Below, piece by piece: positions 43,647 through 54,300 of a stretch of DNA of 64,000 nt; within the stretch, counting starts at the first letter, position 1; each line of letters begins with the position of its first letter. A program made the translations under genes and the position numbers. The notes below the pieces were generated by a model. It was not told the origin of the DNA. It was given only the letters and a program-made list of their open reading frames with translations, and ran no database searches. The stretch lies in the NCBI GenBank assembly GCA_049115495.1, contig JAGDZV010000015.1, positions 1 to 64,000 of the forward strand. Direction: 5' to 3'. The DNA comes from JACPUW01 sp049115495 (GTDB taxonomy: Bacteria; Bacteroidota; Bacteroidia; CAILMK01; JACPUW01).

Positions 43647-45830
43647 TTATACAATCACCAACCCCAATTCCCTTAAACATTTAAAGACTTTTGATGAAAT
43701 GAACTTCTCAAAATTGCCCAAACCTGCACTTTCATAATGCGATTTCCATTGGCCTAGTTTCATGGTTTTTTCATTTGATGCCATGCTCCAAGAAAGCAAT
43801 TGTTCCAACCACGAAGCATGATTGCCTTTTAACTTCAAGAATTCAATTCCTGAGTTTGAAATGAAACTGATTTCACTCCATTTTGAATCTACTTCATTTA
43901 CAGAAGTTACTCTACCTAACCATATCACCTTTTTATTATCACCGAGATTCTCGGGCTCATTGGTGGCAAGAGCATTTGCAATAAAATCGGCATCAATGGT
44001 GGTTTCTGGAATTTCAAATTCAAACCAATCTTGCAAGTCAAACTCAAAGCATTGGTTGTGCATATAGTTGAACAGTGATGTTCTTAGCCCTTCAGAAAAC
44101 TTAGCATGTTCAATTCCCGTTGAATCAATATAAGGCACTTCATTATTGGCAAAGCTTCCTTCTTTTTGGTCCCATTCTAAAACTCCGAAAGCCTTTGGGT
44201 CAAGGCCTACGGGGCTATGGGCTGTCATGGCAAAACGGTGCCAAAAGCCCGATTGCACAATTCCCGCTTCAAAGATTTGACGCACCATTTCTAGCGAATC
44301 AATAGTCTCTTGCTCAGTTTGAGTTGGGTAGGCATACATTAAATAAGCATGCACCATTATGCCATTCTCGGTGAAATTTCTAGTTACCCGCGCCACCTGA
44401 CTAACGGTAACTCCTTTGTCAATAAGCTCCAAAAGTCTATCAGACGCCACCTCTAAACCACCGCTAATGGCTATGCAACCGCTTGCAGCCAAGAGTTTGC
44501 ATAAATCCGCCGTAAAATTCTTTTCAAAACGAATGTTAGTCCACCAGGTAACAGTAAGGTCGCGTTTTAAAATTTCAATGGCGAGTTCTCGCATAAGTGC
44601 CGGCGGTGCAGCTTCATCTACAAAATGAAAACCATTTCTGCCCGTTTGCTGCATGAGCTCTTCCATTCTATCAACCAGTATTTTGGCTGTAGTGGCCTCA
44701 TAAACCTTTATGTAGTCTAATGAAACATCGCAAAAAGTGCATTTGGCCCAATAGCAGCCATGTGCCAAGGTCATCTTAAGCCATGCACCATCGTTCCAAA
44801 GCCTGTGCATCGGATTGGCTACTTCAATTACCGAAATGTACTGGTCAAGATTTAAACCTTCATAATCAGGCGTTCCAACATCGCGCTGCTTAAAATCAGG
44901 TATTTCAGAGCCATTTAAGTACTCAACTTTATTATCATTAAGAGCAAATGTTCTTTTCAGCTTTTCAATGGGCAGCTCTCCTTCTAAATACTCAATTAGG
45001 TTAAGCATTGGTGCTTCGCCATCATCGAGTGTAATGAAGTCAACGAATTCAAAAACTCGAGCTTCTTTCAAGCTTCTAAGTTCAGTGTTGGGGTAGCCAC
45101 CGCCCATGGCCACTTTTACTCCTTCAAATTCATCTTTAATCATTTGTCCGCACTTGAGCGCGGCGTATAAATTACCCGGAAAAGGAACGGTTAACGCCAC
45201 CAAAGTGGGTTTCTCATGAGTTATTTTCTCCCGAAGAACCTCAAGATAAATACCATCTATATAGGTATCATATTCTGTTAGCGCTTGGTAGAGTTCATCA
45301 AAATTGTGTGCAGCCATACCCAACTTTTCGGCATATCGGCTAAAGCCAAAATCAGGGTCGGCAGTTTCTATAATAAAATCTGAGATGTCTTCTAAAAACA
45401 GGGTAGCCAAATGCTTGGCCTTGTCTTGTGTACCCATGCTACCAAAGGCCCATTCCATATCGGCTAATTGACCAAATCTGCTGGCCTCAGGCAAATAGTT
45501 TCTACTGCAAATTCTATGTGCTAACAAGCTGTTCTTGCCTTGTAAAAATGAGATTATAGGGTCAACCGTTTTTTCGTATTCGTTTTTTGATGCCAAAATC
45601 TTAAAGGCATTATCAGAAATATCTTCACGATCAACCACTTCTTCAACAGCATTAAATAGTTGGGCTAAACCTTGTTTTGAGAAAAGCTCAAGAATGGTTT
45701 CAATAGCCAAGTCAATTTGACAAGAAGAAATGTCTTTGGTATTTAAAAAGCCCTTTAAATAAGCTGTAGCCGGATACGGAGTGTTTAATTGAATAAAGGG
45801 CGGCTGCACCAAAAGTACTTTCTGCGGCAT
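43647..45830 (-). CDS. B12-binding-domain radical SAM protein
   Basis: A 727-residue protein. The N-terminal part is a B12-binding Rossmann-like domain (LVQPPFIQLNTPYPATAYL; PTLVALTVPFPGNLYAALKCGQMIKDEFEGVKVAMGGGYPNTELR). The radical SAM barrel begins at about residue 350 with AHGCYWAKCTFCDVSLDY. The cluster cysteines are C359, C364 and C367, spaced CX4CX2C rather than the usual CX3CX2C, checked in the DNA. GGLEVASDRLLELIDKGVTVSQV is the usual later motif. Members make C-C bonds, methylations or rearrangements; the substrate is unknown. It stands alone on the minus strand. Confidence 0.88.
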   Translation of the reverse strand: MPQKVLLVQPPFIQLNTPYPATAYLKGFLNTKDISSCQIDLAIETILELFSKQGLAQLFNAVEEVVDREDISDNAFKILASKNEYEKTVDPIISFLQGKNSLLAHRICSRNYLPEASRFGQLADMEWAFGSMGTQDKAKHLATLFLEDISDFIIETADPDFGFSRYAEKLGMAAHNFDELYQALTEYDTYIDGIYLEVLREKITHEKPTLVALTVPFPGNLYAALKCGQMIKDEFEGVKVAMGGGYPNTELRSLKEARVFEFVDFITLDDGEAPMLNLIEYLEGELPIEKLKRTFALNDNKVEYLNGSEIPDFKQRDVGTPDYEGLNLDQYISVIEVANPMHRLWNDGAWLKMTLAHGCYWAKCTFCDVSLDYIKVYEATTAKILVDRMEELMQQTGRNGFHFVDEAAPPALMRELAIEILKRDLTVTWWTNIRFEKNFTADLCKLLAASGCIAISGGLEVASDRLLELIDKGVTVSQVARVTRNFTENGIMVHAYLMYAYPTQTEQETIDSLEMVRQIFEAGIVQSGFWHRFAMTAHSPVGLDPKAFGVLEWDQKEGSFANNEVPYIDSTGIEHAKFSEGLRTSLFNYMHNQCFEFDLQDWFEFEIPETTIDADFIANALATNEPENLGDNKKVIWLGRVTSVNEVDSKWSEISFISNSGIEFLKLKGNHASWLEQLLSWSMASNEKTMKLGQWKSHYESAGLGNFEKFISSKVFKCLRELGLVIV

Positions 45831-45943
45831 GCTGCAAAGTAAATGATTTAGCCATCTGTAAAATCATTTACTAATTCATTGAAATCCTTTAATCATCTAT
45901 TTGAGCCCATTTCACTTTTGAACCTGCAATAAAAACCTAAAAA

Positions 45944-46993
45944 TTGAGAAAATCAATGATAGTCACAGTGTTGCTTATAGCACTACTGGGCTGTAAAAGC
46001 ACTGAAATTTTAACCAACGAGAACAACGAAATTATGAAAGTAACAAAAGACATGTACAACAAAGAGCTACAAGGTGAATATGGTCAGTTTAGAACCATTA
46101 TAGCCATGAACTCAACAAAAGTTGGACTCAGAATTATGAATGGTATGGTAAGATTATCTAAGGGACAAAAGATAAAAGGCGCCATTAACAAAACCCATTT
46201 TGTAGAAAGCAGCCACACCCAAGGACATAAAATTAGAATAAGAGAGTTTAGACCCGCAGGCACTGAAAATGAAAAAATTCCTGCTATGATTTATTTTCAT
46301 GGCGGTGGATATATGATGGGAATACCAGAAATGGCGAATACTTTTTATGCCGATGTGCTTGAAAGAAGAAAAGTGGCAATTTTTTCGCCCGACTACAGAC
46401 TATCGCAAAAAGACCCTTTCCCTGCCGGATTTAATGACTGCTATGACGCTTTATTGTGGCTCCGCGATAATGCCGAAACACTAAATATTGATCCTAATAA
46501 CATTATAATTGCTGGCCACAGCGCCGGTGGTGGAATGGCCGCTGCCATAACTTTAAAAGCAAGAGACACCAAAGATGTAACTCCTATTTTTCAAATGCCA
46601 ATTTACCCAATGCTAGACCATAGAATGATAACAGAATCATCAAAAATGCTGGGCTCAACAATGTGGGACGGCAATATAAACAAGAGAGCATGGGGTTTGT
46701 ATTTAAGAAATGTACAAGGACAAGTGCCTGCATACGCTTCGCCGGCTCTAAATGAAGATTACAGTGGTTTTCCGCCAACCATAAGTTTTGTTGGTGAGCT
46801 AGAGCCCTTTTTTGATGAAAATGTAGCTTATATTGAGGCCTTAAAAAAAGCATCTATCCCGGTAAAGTTTAAAACATTTGAAGGCGGTTACCACGGTTTT
46901 GAAGTTGGCTCGCCTAAAGCCGAAATATCAAAAGAAGCTAACGAGTTTCAGCTTACGGCTTTTGAAGAATTTTATGATAAATATGTAAAGTAA
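45944..46993 (+). CDS. Hormone-sensitive-lipase-type alpha/beta hydrolase, lipoprotein
   Basis: A 349-residue lipoprotein (RKSMIVTVLLIALLGCKS, TTG start at 45944 chosen because it supplies positive residues; ATG 45956 is possible). The catalytic set matches the HSL family: oxyanion HGGG in YFHGGGYMMG, nucleophile in IAGHSAGGGMAAA, Asp near ELEPFFDEN and His in GGYHGFEVG. Such enzymes cleave short acyl esters. It ends 5 bp before an AraC regulator. The SDR gene at 954 has the same arrangement, which suggests a duplicated enzyme-regulator layout. Confidence 0.9.
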   Translation: MRKSMIVTVLLIALLGCKSTEILTNENNEIMKVTKDMYNKELQGEYGQFRTIIAMNSTKVGLRIMNGMVRLSKGQKIKGAINKTHFVESSHTQGHKIRIREFRPAGTENEKIPAMIYFHGGGYMMGIPEMANTFYADVLERRKVAIFSPDYRLSQKDPFPAGFNDCYDALLWLRDNAETLNIDPNNIIIAGHSAGGGMAAAITLKARDTKDVTPIFQMPIYPMLDHRMITESSKMLGSTMWDGNINKRAWGLYLRNVQGQVPAYASPALNEDYSGFPPTISFVGELEPFFDENVAYIEALKKASIPVKFKTFEGGYHGFEVGSPKAEISKEANEFQLTAFEEFYDKYVK

Positions 46994-46998
46994 TTTTT

Positions 46999-47916
46999 AT
47001 GAGTATGTTACAAACCATAGAAATTAAAAAAGTGTCACAAATGCACGAGATGGGTGGGCTTAAGAGTCCTGCTCATCCGCTTGTAAGCGTAATTCGTAAT
47101 GAAGATCTAAAAACCATACATAATTTACAGGGTGTTAGAATTGTGAATCATTTGTACACAATAATTTTTAAGTCATCAAACATTTGCAGCTCTTTTTCTT
47201 ATGGTCGAAATGCCTATGATCACGCTGAAGGAACATTAGTTTTTACCGCTCCTGGGCAAGTGATGGAATTTAAAGATGACAATTCTGATATTGATCCTGA
47301 TGGTTGGTCTTTAGTTTTTCACCCCGATATTTTACGAAAGTCTGATCTTGCTCACAAAATGAAGAATTACTCATTTTTTCATTATGATTCTAATGAAGCA
47401 CTTCATTTATCAGAGAAAGAACTAAACGCTCTTAACGACTTAATATTTAAAGTAGAACAGGAGTATAGCCAAACCCTTGATAGGCATAGCCAGCATCTTA
47501 TTATCTCAAACATTGAGCTATTAATGGATTATTGTTTACGGTTTTATGACCGTCAATTCTTCTCAAGAACCAACCTAAACAACGATACCATTTCAAAATT
47601 TGAGCGCTTTTTAAGTAAATACTTTGAATCAGAAGAAGCCAATGTAAACGGTATACCAAGTGTTGATTTTTGTGCGAAAGAGTTACACCTATCGCCCAAT
47701 TATTTAAGTGATCTTTTAAAAAAAGAAACAGGTAAAACTACTTTAGAACACATTCACTACTTCTTAATTGAAAAAGCCAAAAATGTGCTCTTAAACTCTA
47801 ATGAATCAATTAGTGGAATTGCCTACTCATTAGGTTTTGAATACCCTCAGCGTTTTACCAACCTTTTTAAATCTAAAACAGGCATGAGCCCTAAAGAATA
47901 TAGAACGCTCAACTAA
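46999..47916 (+). CDS. AraC-family transcriptional regulator (paralogue of 1857-2765)
   Basis: A 305-residue regulator with an N-terminal cupin-like sensor (YGRNAYDHAEGTLVFTAPGQVMEF; LVFHPDILRKSDLA) and a C-terminal AraC DNA-binding domain (ISGIAYSLGFEYPQRFTNLFKSKTGMSPKEYRTLN). It aligns end to end with the regulator at 1857-2765, so the two are paralogues. It starts 5 bp after the hydrolase gene, and its stop overlaps the convergent stop of the beta-barrel gene by 4 bp. The effector is unknown. Confidence 0.93.
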   Translation: MSMLQTIEIKKVSQMHEMGGLKSPAHPLVSVIRNEDLKTIHNLQGVRIVNHLYTIIFKSSNICSSFSYGRNAYDHAEGTLVFTAPGQVMEFKDDNSDIDPDGWSLVFHPDILRKSDLAHKMKNYSFFHYDSNEALHLSEKELNALNDLIFKVEQEYSQTLDRHSQHLIISNIELLMDYCLRFYDRQFFSRTNLNNDTISKFERFLSKYFESEEANVNGIPSVDFCAKELHLSPNYLSDLLKKETGKTTLEHIHYFLIEKAKNVLLNSNESISGIAYSLGFEYPQRFTNLFKSKTGMSPKEYRTLN

Positions 47917-48560
47917 ATTCTGTAATGAATTCCTAAATGAAAGTTGAGCATATTGCTTGAACGAGCTGGCATAACAATTAGACTTTCATTATTAATTCTA
48001 TGGGTTACTTCAAAAGTCAATGTGGTTTGCTCACTCAACTTTTTACCCAAACCAAGGCCATATTGTAAAGATAACGGGCTCATTTTAGTGCTGTAGTTCA
48101 TCCGATCTTCTCTGTTTGCATAATGTACATCTTGTGCGTGAGTGGCAAGGTTCGAAAAATTACCCCCAAAGGTTCCGTAAAGGTTAATTTTATCATTTGT
48201 TATAAAACTATACTGTGTTGAGATGCCAACATTATAAAAATCAACAATAGATTTTGAGTATTCAGGAAGGGTTAAATCCTCAGGGTCAACGCCTATGTAA
48301 TTGTGATCTTCATAGGTTTGAATTTTTAGAAAAGAACCCTTAAGTGTGAAACTTAGCTTGTTAGAAAAATGAAAAGAAGTGCTAATCCCCAACTCAAAAC
48401 CTGGTCTTGGTTTAACTTTAATGGGATCGTTATCAAGTGTAGATTTTGAAAAATATAAGTTGGTTCCTGAGAATGCACCAATGGAGAAACGAGAATCCTG
48501 TGCTTTTAAGATTACCGAGCTGAAAACGACAATTATGGTAAGTAGGTACTTAGTTTTCAT
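47913..48560 (-). CDS. Outer-membrane beta-barrel protein
   Basis: About 215 residues from ATG 48560, giving the signal peptide KYLLTIIVVFSSVILKAQ; the frame is open 12 codons further. The rest is alternating amphipathic strands (FSIGAFSGTNLYFSKS; LSFTLKGSFLKIQTYEDHNY; SPLSLQYGLGLGKKLSEQTTLTFEVTHRIN) ending in the aromatic-terminal strand MLNFHLGIHYRI, the mark of a barrel assembled by BAM. This is the OmpA-barrel-like PorT/porin-family style common in Bacteroidota. Located after a Crp-like regulator on the same strand (41 bp). Confidence 0.85.
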   Translation of the reverse strand: MKTKYLLTIIVVFSSVILKAQDSRFSIGAFSGTNLYFSKSTLDNDPIKVKPRPGFELGISTSFHFSNKLSFTLKGSFLKIQTYEDHNYIGVDPEDLTLPEYSKSIVDFYNVGISTQYSFITNDKINLYGTFGGNFSNLATHAQDVHYANREDRMNYSTKMSPLSLQYGLGLGKKLSEQTTLTFEVTHRINNESLIVMPARSSNMLNFHLGIHYRI

Positions 48561-48601
48561 AGTTCTAAAAGTTGTTCCGGAATGCTTAACGTGCAAGCAC
48601 C

Positions 48602-49171
48602 TTATTTATTCTTTTTAAGCCTACTAAAGCTCTGTGGCGTTATGCCTAAATAAGATGCAATGTGTTTCTGTGATATTCTGTTTACTAAACCAGGATTGTT
48701 GCTAATAAACTCTTTGTATCGCTGCTCAGCGGTCTTAGTTAAAAGGTCGATTTGTTGCTGTTGTTTGTGAATGAAAGAGCTTTCAGCCGCAGTTTTTGTA
48801 AGTACCATCCCAATCTCGGTTTCCCCAAGTTTTAAATAATCTTCTTTTGTAAGCCGCAATACTTTGGAATCTTCAAGCATCATGGTTTGCAATGGCGTTA
48901 CGGTATTACTTAATAAGCTCATCATATCACAGAAAAAGTGATTTTCATGGGCTATATCTAAGCACACAAAATGTTCATCTTTAAAAAGAAAAACGCCTGC
49001 ACTTCCTTGCAATATGAAATACATAAAATGCTCAGCTTCGTTTTCATGCTTAAGCACTGTATTCTTTCTAAATTCAATCAACTCACAAACTGAAGCAAAT
49101 CCTTTCCAAGCATCAATTGGCGCTTCAAAAAATTGGTCAAATGCAGCCTTTAGTTCCTGAGCAATCTCCAT
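48602..49171 (-). CDS. Crp/Fnr-family transcriptional regulator
   Basis: A 189-residue protein with a cyclic-nucleotide-binding-like barrel (ILQGSAGVFLFKDEHFVCLDIAHENHFFCDMMSLL) and a C-terminal HTH (ISQKHIASYLGITPQSFSRLKKNK). It is related to the regulator at 3999-4574, notably in the IASYLGITP segment. The barrel lacks the classic cAMP phosphate-binding motif. The beta-barrel gene 41 bp downstream is a plausible target; the GT87-type gene lies 16 bp upstream, so it may share that transcript. Confidence 0.9.
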   Translation of the reverse strand: MEIAQELKAAFDQFFEAPIDAWKGFASVCELIEFRKNTVLKHENEAEHFMYFILQGSAGVFLFKDEHFVCLDIAHENHFFCDMMSLLSNTVTPLQTMMLEDSKVLRLTKEDYLKLGETEIGMVLTKTAAESSFIHKQQQQIDLLTKTAEQRYKEFISNNPGLVNRISQKHIASYLGITPQSFSRLKKNK

Positions 49172-49187
49172 ATTTTAAATAAAGGTT

Positions 49188-50462
49188 TCATTTAAAATTA
49201 TCGACTTTGGCAGTTTCGTTTATTACATTTATTATTTTCACTTTGTAGCTTATTGATATTATAACTAGTATTAACGAGCCAATTGTAATTAGTTTGACTT
49301 CTTGGAATATATCATATAGATTACGTCCGACAATATTGATTGATGTACCATTAAAGCAAATAAATACCAAAACCAAACCTACAATTAATGGTCTGCTTTT
49401 TGTGAAAAGATCCTGACTATACAATAAGTAATTGATAAGTAAAAATACCATAGGAAGCTGAAATAGGAATGCATATTTAGATTGTCTTGGAAAAACTAAA
49501 GGAACAATGAGTAAGGTATACACCATTATGTATATGAATTCTCCACGACTTAGGCTTTTACGTTTTTGAAATAATTGAAATATCGGAATAATTAATGCTA
49601 CTCTTAGCATATAAATCACAACTTGAATTGCAAAATTATATTCGCTAGTAATTTCATTGTCAAATAGATTAAAAACTACAGAAAACATTGCTGGCACAAA
49701 AGCCGACAGGTTAAAGAGGCCCGCCTTTGTTTCAATCATAAATTTGGATGAAATTGGATTTATATCATCAAACCAAGATATGTTGAGTTCTGTAAATCTT
49801 TCGAGCCCAAGAAAGATAATTGGAAAAAGTAAAAACATAATTAATGCTCCCAAGGAGTAGAAGAAGGCTTTGTTCTTTCTTGCGACCAGTAAAGTGAAAA
49901 TTAGCAAACCAGGAACAATTTTTATCGAAGTAGCAAAACCAATAAATATTGCACCAATTTTGTCGTAACCTTTTATAATTAGCCAAAGTGACATCAAAGA
50001 AAGGTAGACAAGAAAGATTGAAATTTGGCCTAGCTCAAAATTGTTGTCCAAAAATCTAATGAAAAACAACAGTGTAAATAAAATTGTTAGATAATACTTA
50101 CTGGAAGTCAACACCTTATTTGGTATAATCTGAAATAAAACTCTGAATGTTTTAAATAAAAAAATACAGTTGACTAAATACCAAAAAGAAAGGGCCAATT
50201 TATAGGGTAAAAGTGATAATGGAACCATACAAATTGCAAAAAACGGACTGTAACCATAACCAACCAGGCTTTCTTGACTTCCATCAGATTTTTCAAAAAC
50301 TAGATTTGTATACGGATTCTGATCATTCAAAATATACTTTGCAGCCGTATAATAATTCTTAAAATCTCCACCTCGATTTGATAATACATGGTTAAGTAAA
50401 ATAAAGGAGTATAAAATTATAAAGCCAATAAGCAATCCCTTGGGTTCAAAGAGTTTTGACAT
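49188..50462 (-). CDS. GT87/DUF2029-type membrane glycosyltransferase
   Basis: A 424-residue integral membrane protein with about 10-11 helices. The family signature is near the N-terminus: RGGDFKNYYTAAKYILNDQNPY (GD..YY.AA....G.NPY) followed by YGYSPFFAICMVPLSLLPYKLA. Such GT-C enzymes use polyprenyl-phosphate sugars outside the inner membrane; PimE-type mannosyltransferases are the known examples. The loop Asp after GGD is the likely catalytic residue. A lipid or cell-envelope glycan target is expected. It follows the hydrolase at 50472 by 9 bp. Confidence 0.85.
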   Translation of the reverse strand: MSKLFEPKGLLIGFIILYSFILLNHVLSNRGGDFKNYYTAAKYILNDQNPYTNLVFEKSDGSQESLVGYGYSPFFAICMVPLSLLPYKLALSFWYLVNCIFLFKTFRVLFQIIPNKVLTSSKYYLTILFTLLFFIRFLDNNFELGQISIFLVYLSLMSLWLIIKGYDKIGAIFIGFATSIKIVPGLLIFTLLVARKNKAFFYSLGALIMFLLFPIIFLGLERFTELNISWFDDINPISSKFMIETKAGLFNLSAFVPAMFSVVFNLFDNEITSEYNFAIQVVIYMLRVALIIPIFQLFQKRKSLSRGEFIYIMVYTLLIVPLVFPRQSKYAFLFQLPMVFLLINYLLYSQDLFTKSRPLIVGLVLVFICFNGTSINIVGRNLYDIFQEVKLITIGSLILVIISISYKVKIINVINETAKVDNFK

Positions 50463-50471
50463 AGGGTTTTA

Positions 50472-51197
50472 CTAAATGTTAAGAATAAAATGAACCACTT
50501 TTTGACGGCATTCGAATTGACCCATATGGGCAACATCTTGAATCGAAACACTTGCGTTTGGTATTTGAGCCACTTGCTTTTCAATTTCTTCAACGCTTAC
50601 TAAAGTGTCTTTTCTTCCTGCAAAAAATTGAATGGGGAAATCCATTTTAGCGAGTTCAGCAACTCTATCTTCTCTCTTTTGCATGGCGTATTGAAGTTGA
50701 ATCAGTGTTTCGTCAGGCATACTTTTTCCGTGCTCAAACATCTTTTTAATGGTTTCTTGATGACTTTCAACCGCATCGGGGTCAAATAAGCCAGCATAGA
50801 ATAACCTTAAAAACCTTTCACCACCATATTTAGCTATGGCATTGGCAATGTCGTTTCTTTTCTTGCTTCGCTCTGCGCCATCGGCTCCAGCATGAGAATG
50901 GATCAAGGTGAGCTTTTCGATCTTTTCAGGAAATAAAACCCCAAAAGTGGCCAAGATGTAACCACCCAAACTATGGCCAGCCAAGTGGGCTTTGTCAATG
51001 CCATTATCACTCATGTAAGCCGCTATCCATTGGGCATAGGCTTCCATAGTAAATACTTCAGGAGCTTTGGTAATTCCAAAACCTGGCAACTCGGGAATCC
51101 AAACATTGTAGTGTTGGCTTAGCTCTGCTTCGATGTGCTTGAAAATGAAGCCCGTTTCGGCATAGCCTTGTATTAGGATTAGATGGGGTTTGGGCAT
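50472..51197 (-). CDS. Alpha/beta hydrolase
   Basis: About 241 residues from ATG 51197. The frame is open to 51257, but that extension is made of a dispersed palindrome (51237-51262), so the shorter form (MPKPHLILIQGYAETG) is preferred. It has the oxyanion loop LIQGYAETG, the nucleophile elbow in LAGHSLGGYILATFG, an Asp in FAGRKDTLVS and a His in VAHMGQFE. This is the common esterase/haloperoxidase-like fold; the substrate is unknown. It is 9 bp upstream of the GT87-type gene and probably transcribed with it. Confidence 0.88.
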   Translation of the reverse strand: MPKPHLILIQGYAETGFIFKHIEAELSQHYNVWIPELPGFGITKAPEVFTMEAYAQWIAAYMSDNGIDKAHLAGHSLGGYILATFGVLFPEKIEKLTLIHSHAGADGAERSKKRNDIANAIAKYGGERFLRLFYAGLFDPDAVESHQETIKKMFEHGKSMPDETLIQLQYAMQKREDRVAELAKMDFPIQFFAGRKDTLVSVEEIEKQVAQIPNASVSIQDVAHMGQFECRQKVVHFILNI

Positions 51198-51236
51198 GGA
51201 TTCAAAAGTAGTAACAGCGCGAAGTTTTTCATTAAG

Positions 51237-51262
51237 TAGCTCTGGGTTTAAACCCAAAGCTA
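51237..51262. repeat. Palindrome with the GGGTTTAAACCC core
   Basis: TAGCTCTGGGTTT and AAACCCAAAGCTA form a 26-bp palindrome with one mismatched pair. The same core and CTATTG-type arms occur at 18929-18962. It runs into the 5' end of the long frame of the hydrolase gene, so that start is doubtful. Confidence 0.6.
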
Positions 51263-51350
51263 TTGAATTATGGTCCAGTCAAGCTGATAAACGAAGTTTC
51301 TATTTAGGGTACTGCCTACGCCAAGGAGTGTACCTTATAGAGATCCTTCC

Positions 51351-51367
51351 TTCGTCAGGATGACGAA
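51351..51367. repeat. Small hairpin TTCGTCA-GGA-TGACGAA
   Basis: A perfect 7-bp stem, 3-base loop, in the gap between the T9SS gene and the hydrolase. From memory such TTCGTCAGGATGACGAA-type sequences are widely dispersed in this phylum. Confidence 0.4.
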
Positions 51368-51399
51368 TAGATCAACTGGGACAATATTCACCAATACGA

Positions 51400-54300
51400 T
51401 TAATCTGTAACAAAAAGTAATTTTTTGATTGTTGTTGACTCTCCCACAACCACTATTGCATAAGCTCCTGCTTTCAGCGCTTTTACTGAATACCCACTAT
51501 TTACTCTTTCTAAAACATGACTTTTTCCATCTAGACCGACCGCGTATACTCTAACTATATTTAAAGCTTGCTCAGAGTTTATATGTAATATGCTATTGGT
51601 TGGATTTGGATAAATATGAACACCAACCTTCTTGCTATTTACACCAGTGGGCAAAATATTAACCGTATCGCTGAAAGATTTACAACCATTTGAATCAATG
51701 GCCATTACATTATAATTTCCTGACATATTAGTTATAAATTGCTTTTTGTTGTAGAAGCTATCAATTAAGTCGGCGTTGTGATACCAATAAACAATATTTC
51801 CTAAAGCTTCATTTTCATTTAAAATAGACAGTGTATCTCCAGAGTTTATAATTATTGGTTTAAAGGCGTTTTGTACAACATCAACTTTTAGGGTATCCAC
51901 TTTTTTGCATTCAAAGCCATACTTGATCAATAGATTAGTATCGCTCTTAAACGAATAGGACACCGTAGTGTCTAACCAAAAGGAAGTATCAATTGTGTAA
52001 TAGGAGTTGATTTTGAATTTAAAAGAATCACCTAAACACTGTGAAATTCCTGATAGATTTTGAGTTGGAATTTTACCCAGATCGAACTTAATAGATAAAG
52101 TATCACTACAAGCATGTGCCGAATACTTTAATAACAATTCATTTGAATCGATATTATGCGTATATGAATTGCCAATGACATTTTTTGGAAGCCATTCAAA
52201 TGTATTTACGCTATCTGCCTGTACCTGTATATATACCGAGTCTCCTATGCAAAAGGTATCCGATAAGTTAGATGTTATTGAGGGTGTTTTGAGTTTAACC
52301 CAATTATAAACAGCAGCAAAAGAATCTACGCAATTGTAAACTCGGTCATAAAGTTTAAGCGACAAGACTTTGTTTGATGTATCAGTAGAGCTGAATGTTC
52401 TCGTTGTGTCAACTGAGTTCCACACAGCATACTCATTTTTACCAGTTTCTACAGAAAGCTTAAGCGTATCGCCAACACAATAATTAGATTTTAAGGAATC
52501 TATAAACTTTACCTTGTGAGCTATTTTTACGTTTACGTTAGCAGTGTCTGTTGCTGTGGCGCAATTATTAACATCAATACCGTAAACAAGTAATGTGGTA
52601 TCATTAGAGATTGATATATCGCTATTCCCTAATTGATTGTTCCAATAGACCTCCTTTAGATTACTATTTACTGATATTAACGAAGTATCACCTTCGCAAA
52701 TAAATTCATTATAACTAATGTTTAGCGGTTTGGGCGTGTAAACTGACACCTTAAATGAAAGCTCAATAGAATCATTTTCAGTAATCAATAACCCAAGTGT
52801 AATTCCTTGACTTTTTGGCCCTCGTGTTTTAATTATTAGTGCTAGTTTATTGCCAACCCATGCCGTATCAATATTCTGCAATGGAATTCTAGTAGTATCA
52901 TCACAAGTAATTGTTGTGTATTGTGGGTTTGGTTTGCTACTTAAGTTAACAAATATTGTATCGTTTGTGGTGTATGCACAAAGTTTCCTCTTTTCGGTTT
53001 TACTTGTAATATGGTAAGGTGATTCAATTTTATAATAGTTAATGAAGTCTCTTCCTCGACTTGCAGAAAAAGCAAGTTGATTGCCTGTGAAATCCATTCC
53101 TCCACCCCACTCTGCATTTACGGGATTCTTACTTGGCGTAAAGGGATGAAAAATATCATTTTTAGGATCAAAAATATAAAGGCCATCTGTTCTCTGGCAT
53201 AATGTAAGGTCTTTGGCCTTTGCTATTTTTGTAATCTCAAATGAAGTATTACCTGTATGCCAATCACCAATTTGAATACCACCGGCTTTTCTAGCTATAA
53301 GAAGTGCTGTTTTTCTGTATTTTGTATCGTTGTTTATTGAGTAAAAATCTCCCATAATGAACAAACTATCGCCATTCACAATCATACTTGTGGGATAGCC
53401 AAAAGTTTTAATTCTTCTTGAGAGCTTCTTCCCGTTTTTAATATTGTAAAACATTACTCCTCTATTATCATTATCAAGTACATCTCCACAAACTGCTATC
53501 ATTCCATTGAAAAAGGCAATGTCATGTACTCCTCCTCCAGAATTCCCCGAAATATCTGGTGTCCAAGTAGTATCAATTTCTCGAGTTTTTCTATTTATTC
53601 TCACCAAATGTGTAACACTAATATTATTTACTTTAGAAAATGTGCCACCTACATAGATATAGTTTCCGTATTTGTAAAACACTCTTGGTGCAGATATTCT
53701 GTTGCTACCATCAGTAAATTCAAAATGCACATTTGTTGGTTTTAAAGTTTTTCTATCAAGTGCAACAACCGACCGTTTTTGAAAGGTGTCAATTGAACTA
53801 TAATAACCTGATAAAAAAAGTAGATTAGAATCTGCAAAAATTTTACGTATGCTGCCATTTCCACCTATTGCTGGTGTTTCTATTAACTCATCGGTTTCCA
53901 AATCAAAGGCAGCAAATCTCGAATAGTCTTTAAGCATAATACCAGATGAGTAATTGGTATCGGTAGTATCCATAATACAGATAGACTGATCATTAACCAC
54001 AATTTTATCTCCTGCCGCAAAAAGTTTGGGTCCGTCATAAAGGTATCGAAGTGTACCTGTATCAATTGCATGAGCATAGCTTGATCCTGGTCCCATTCTA
54101 GGATCACCTAGTAGCCAAAGGACACTATCGTAAAGGTAAACATCATATATATTAATCTTAATCCGTCGCGGTGGAAGTATCATATTCATACTTCGCGCAT
54201 CAATTATATGAATATGCGCCCTATTTAAATTTCTATATCTAGAATCGTGTTCGCTTTGAACAACGAGCCTATTATTATAGCCAAGAAGCTTAGTTGGTGT

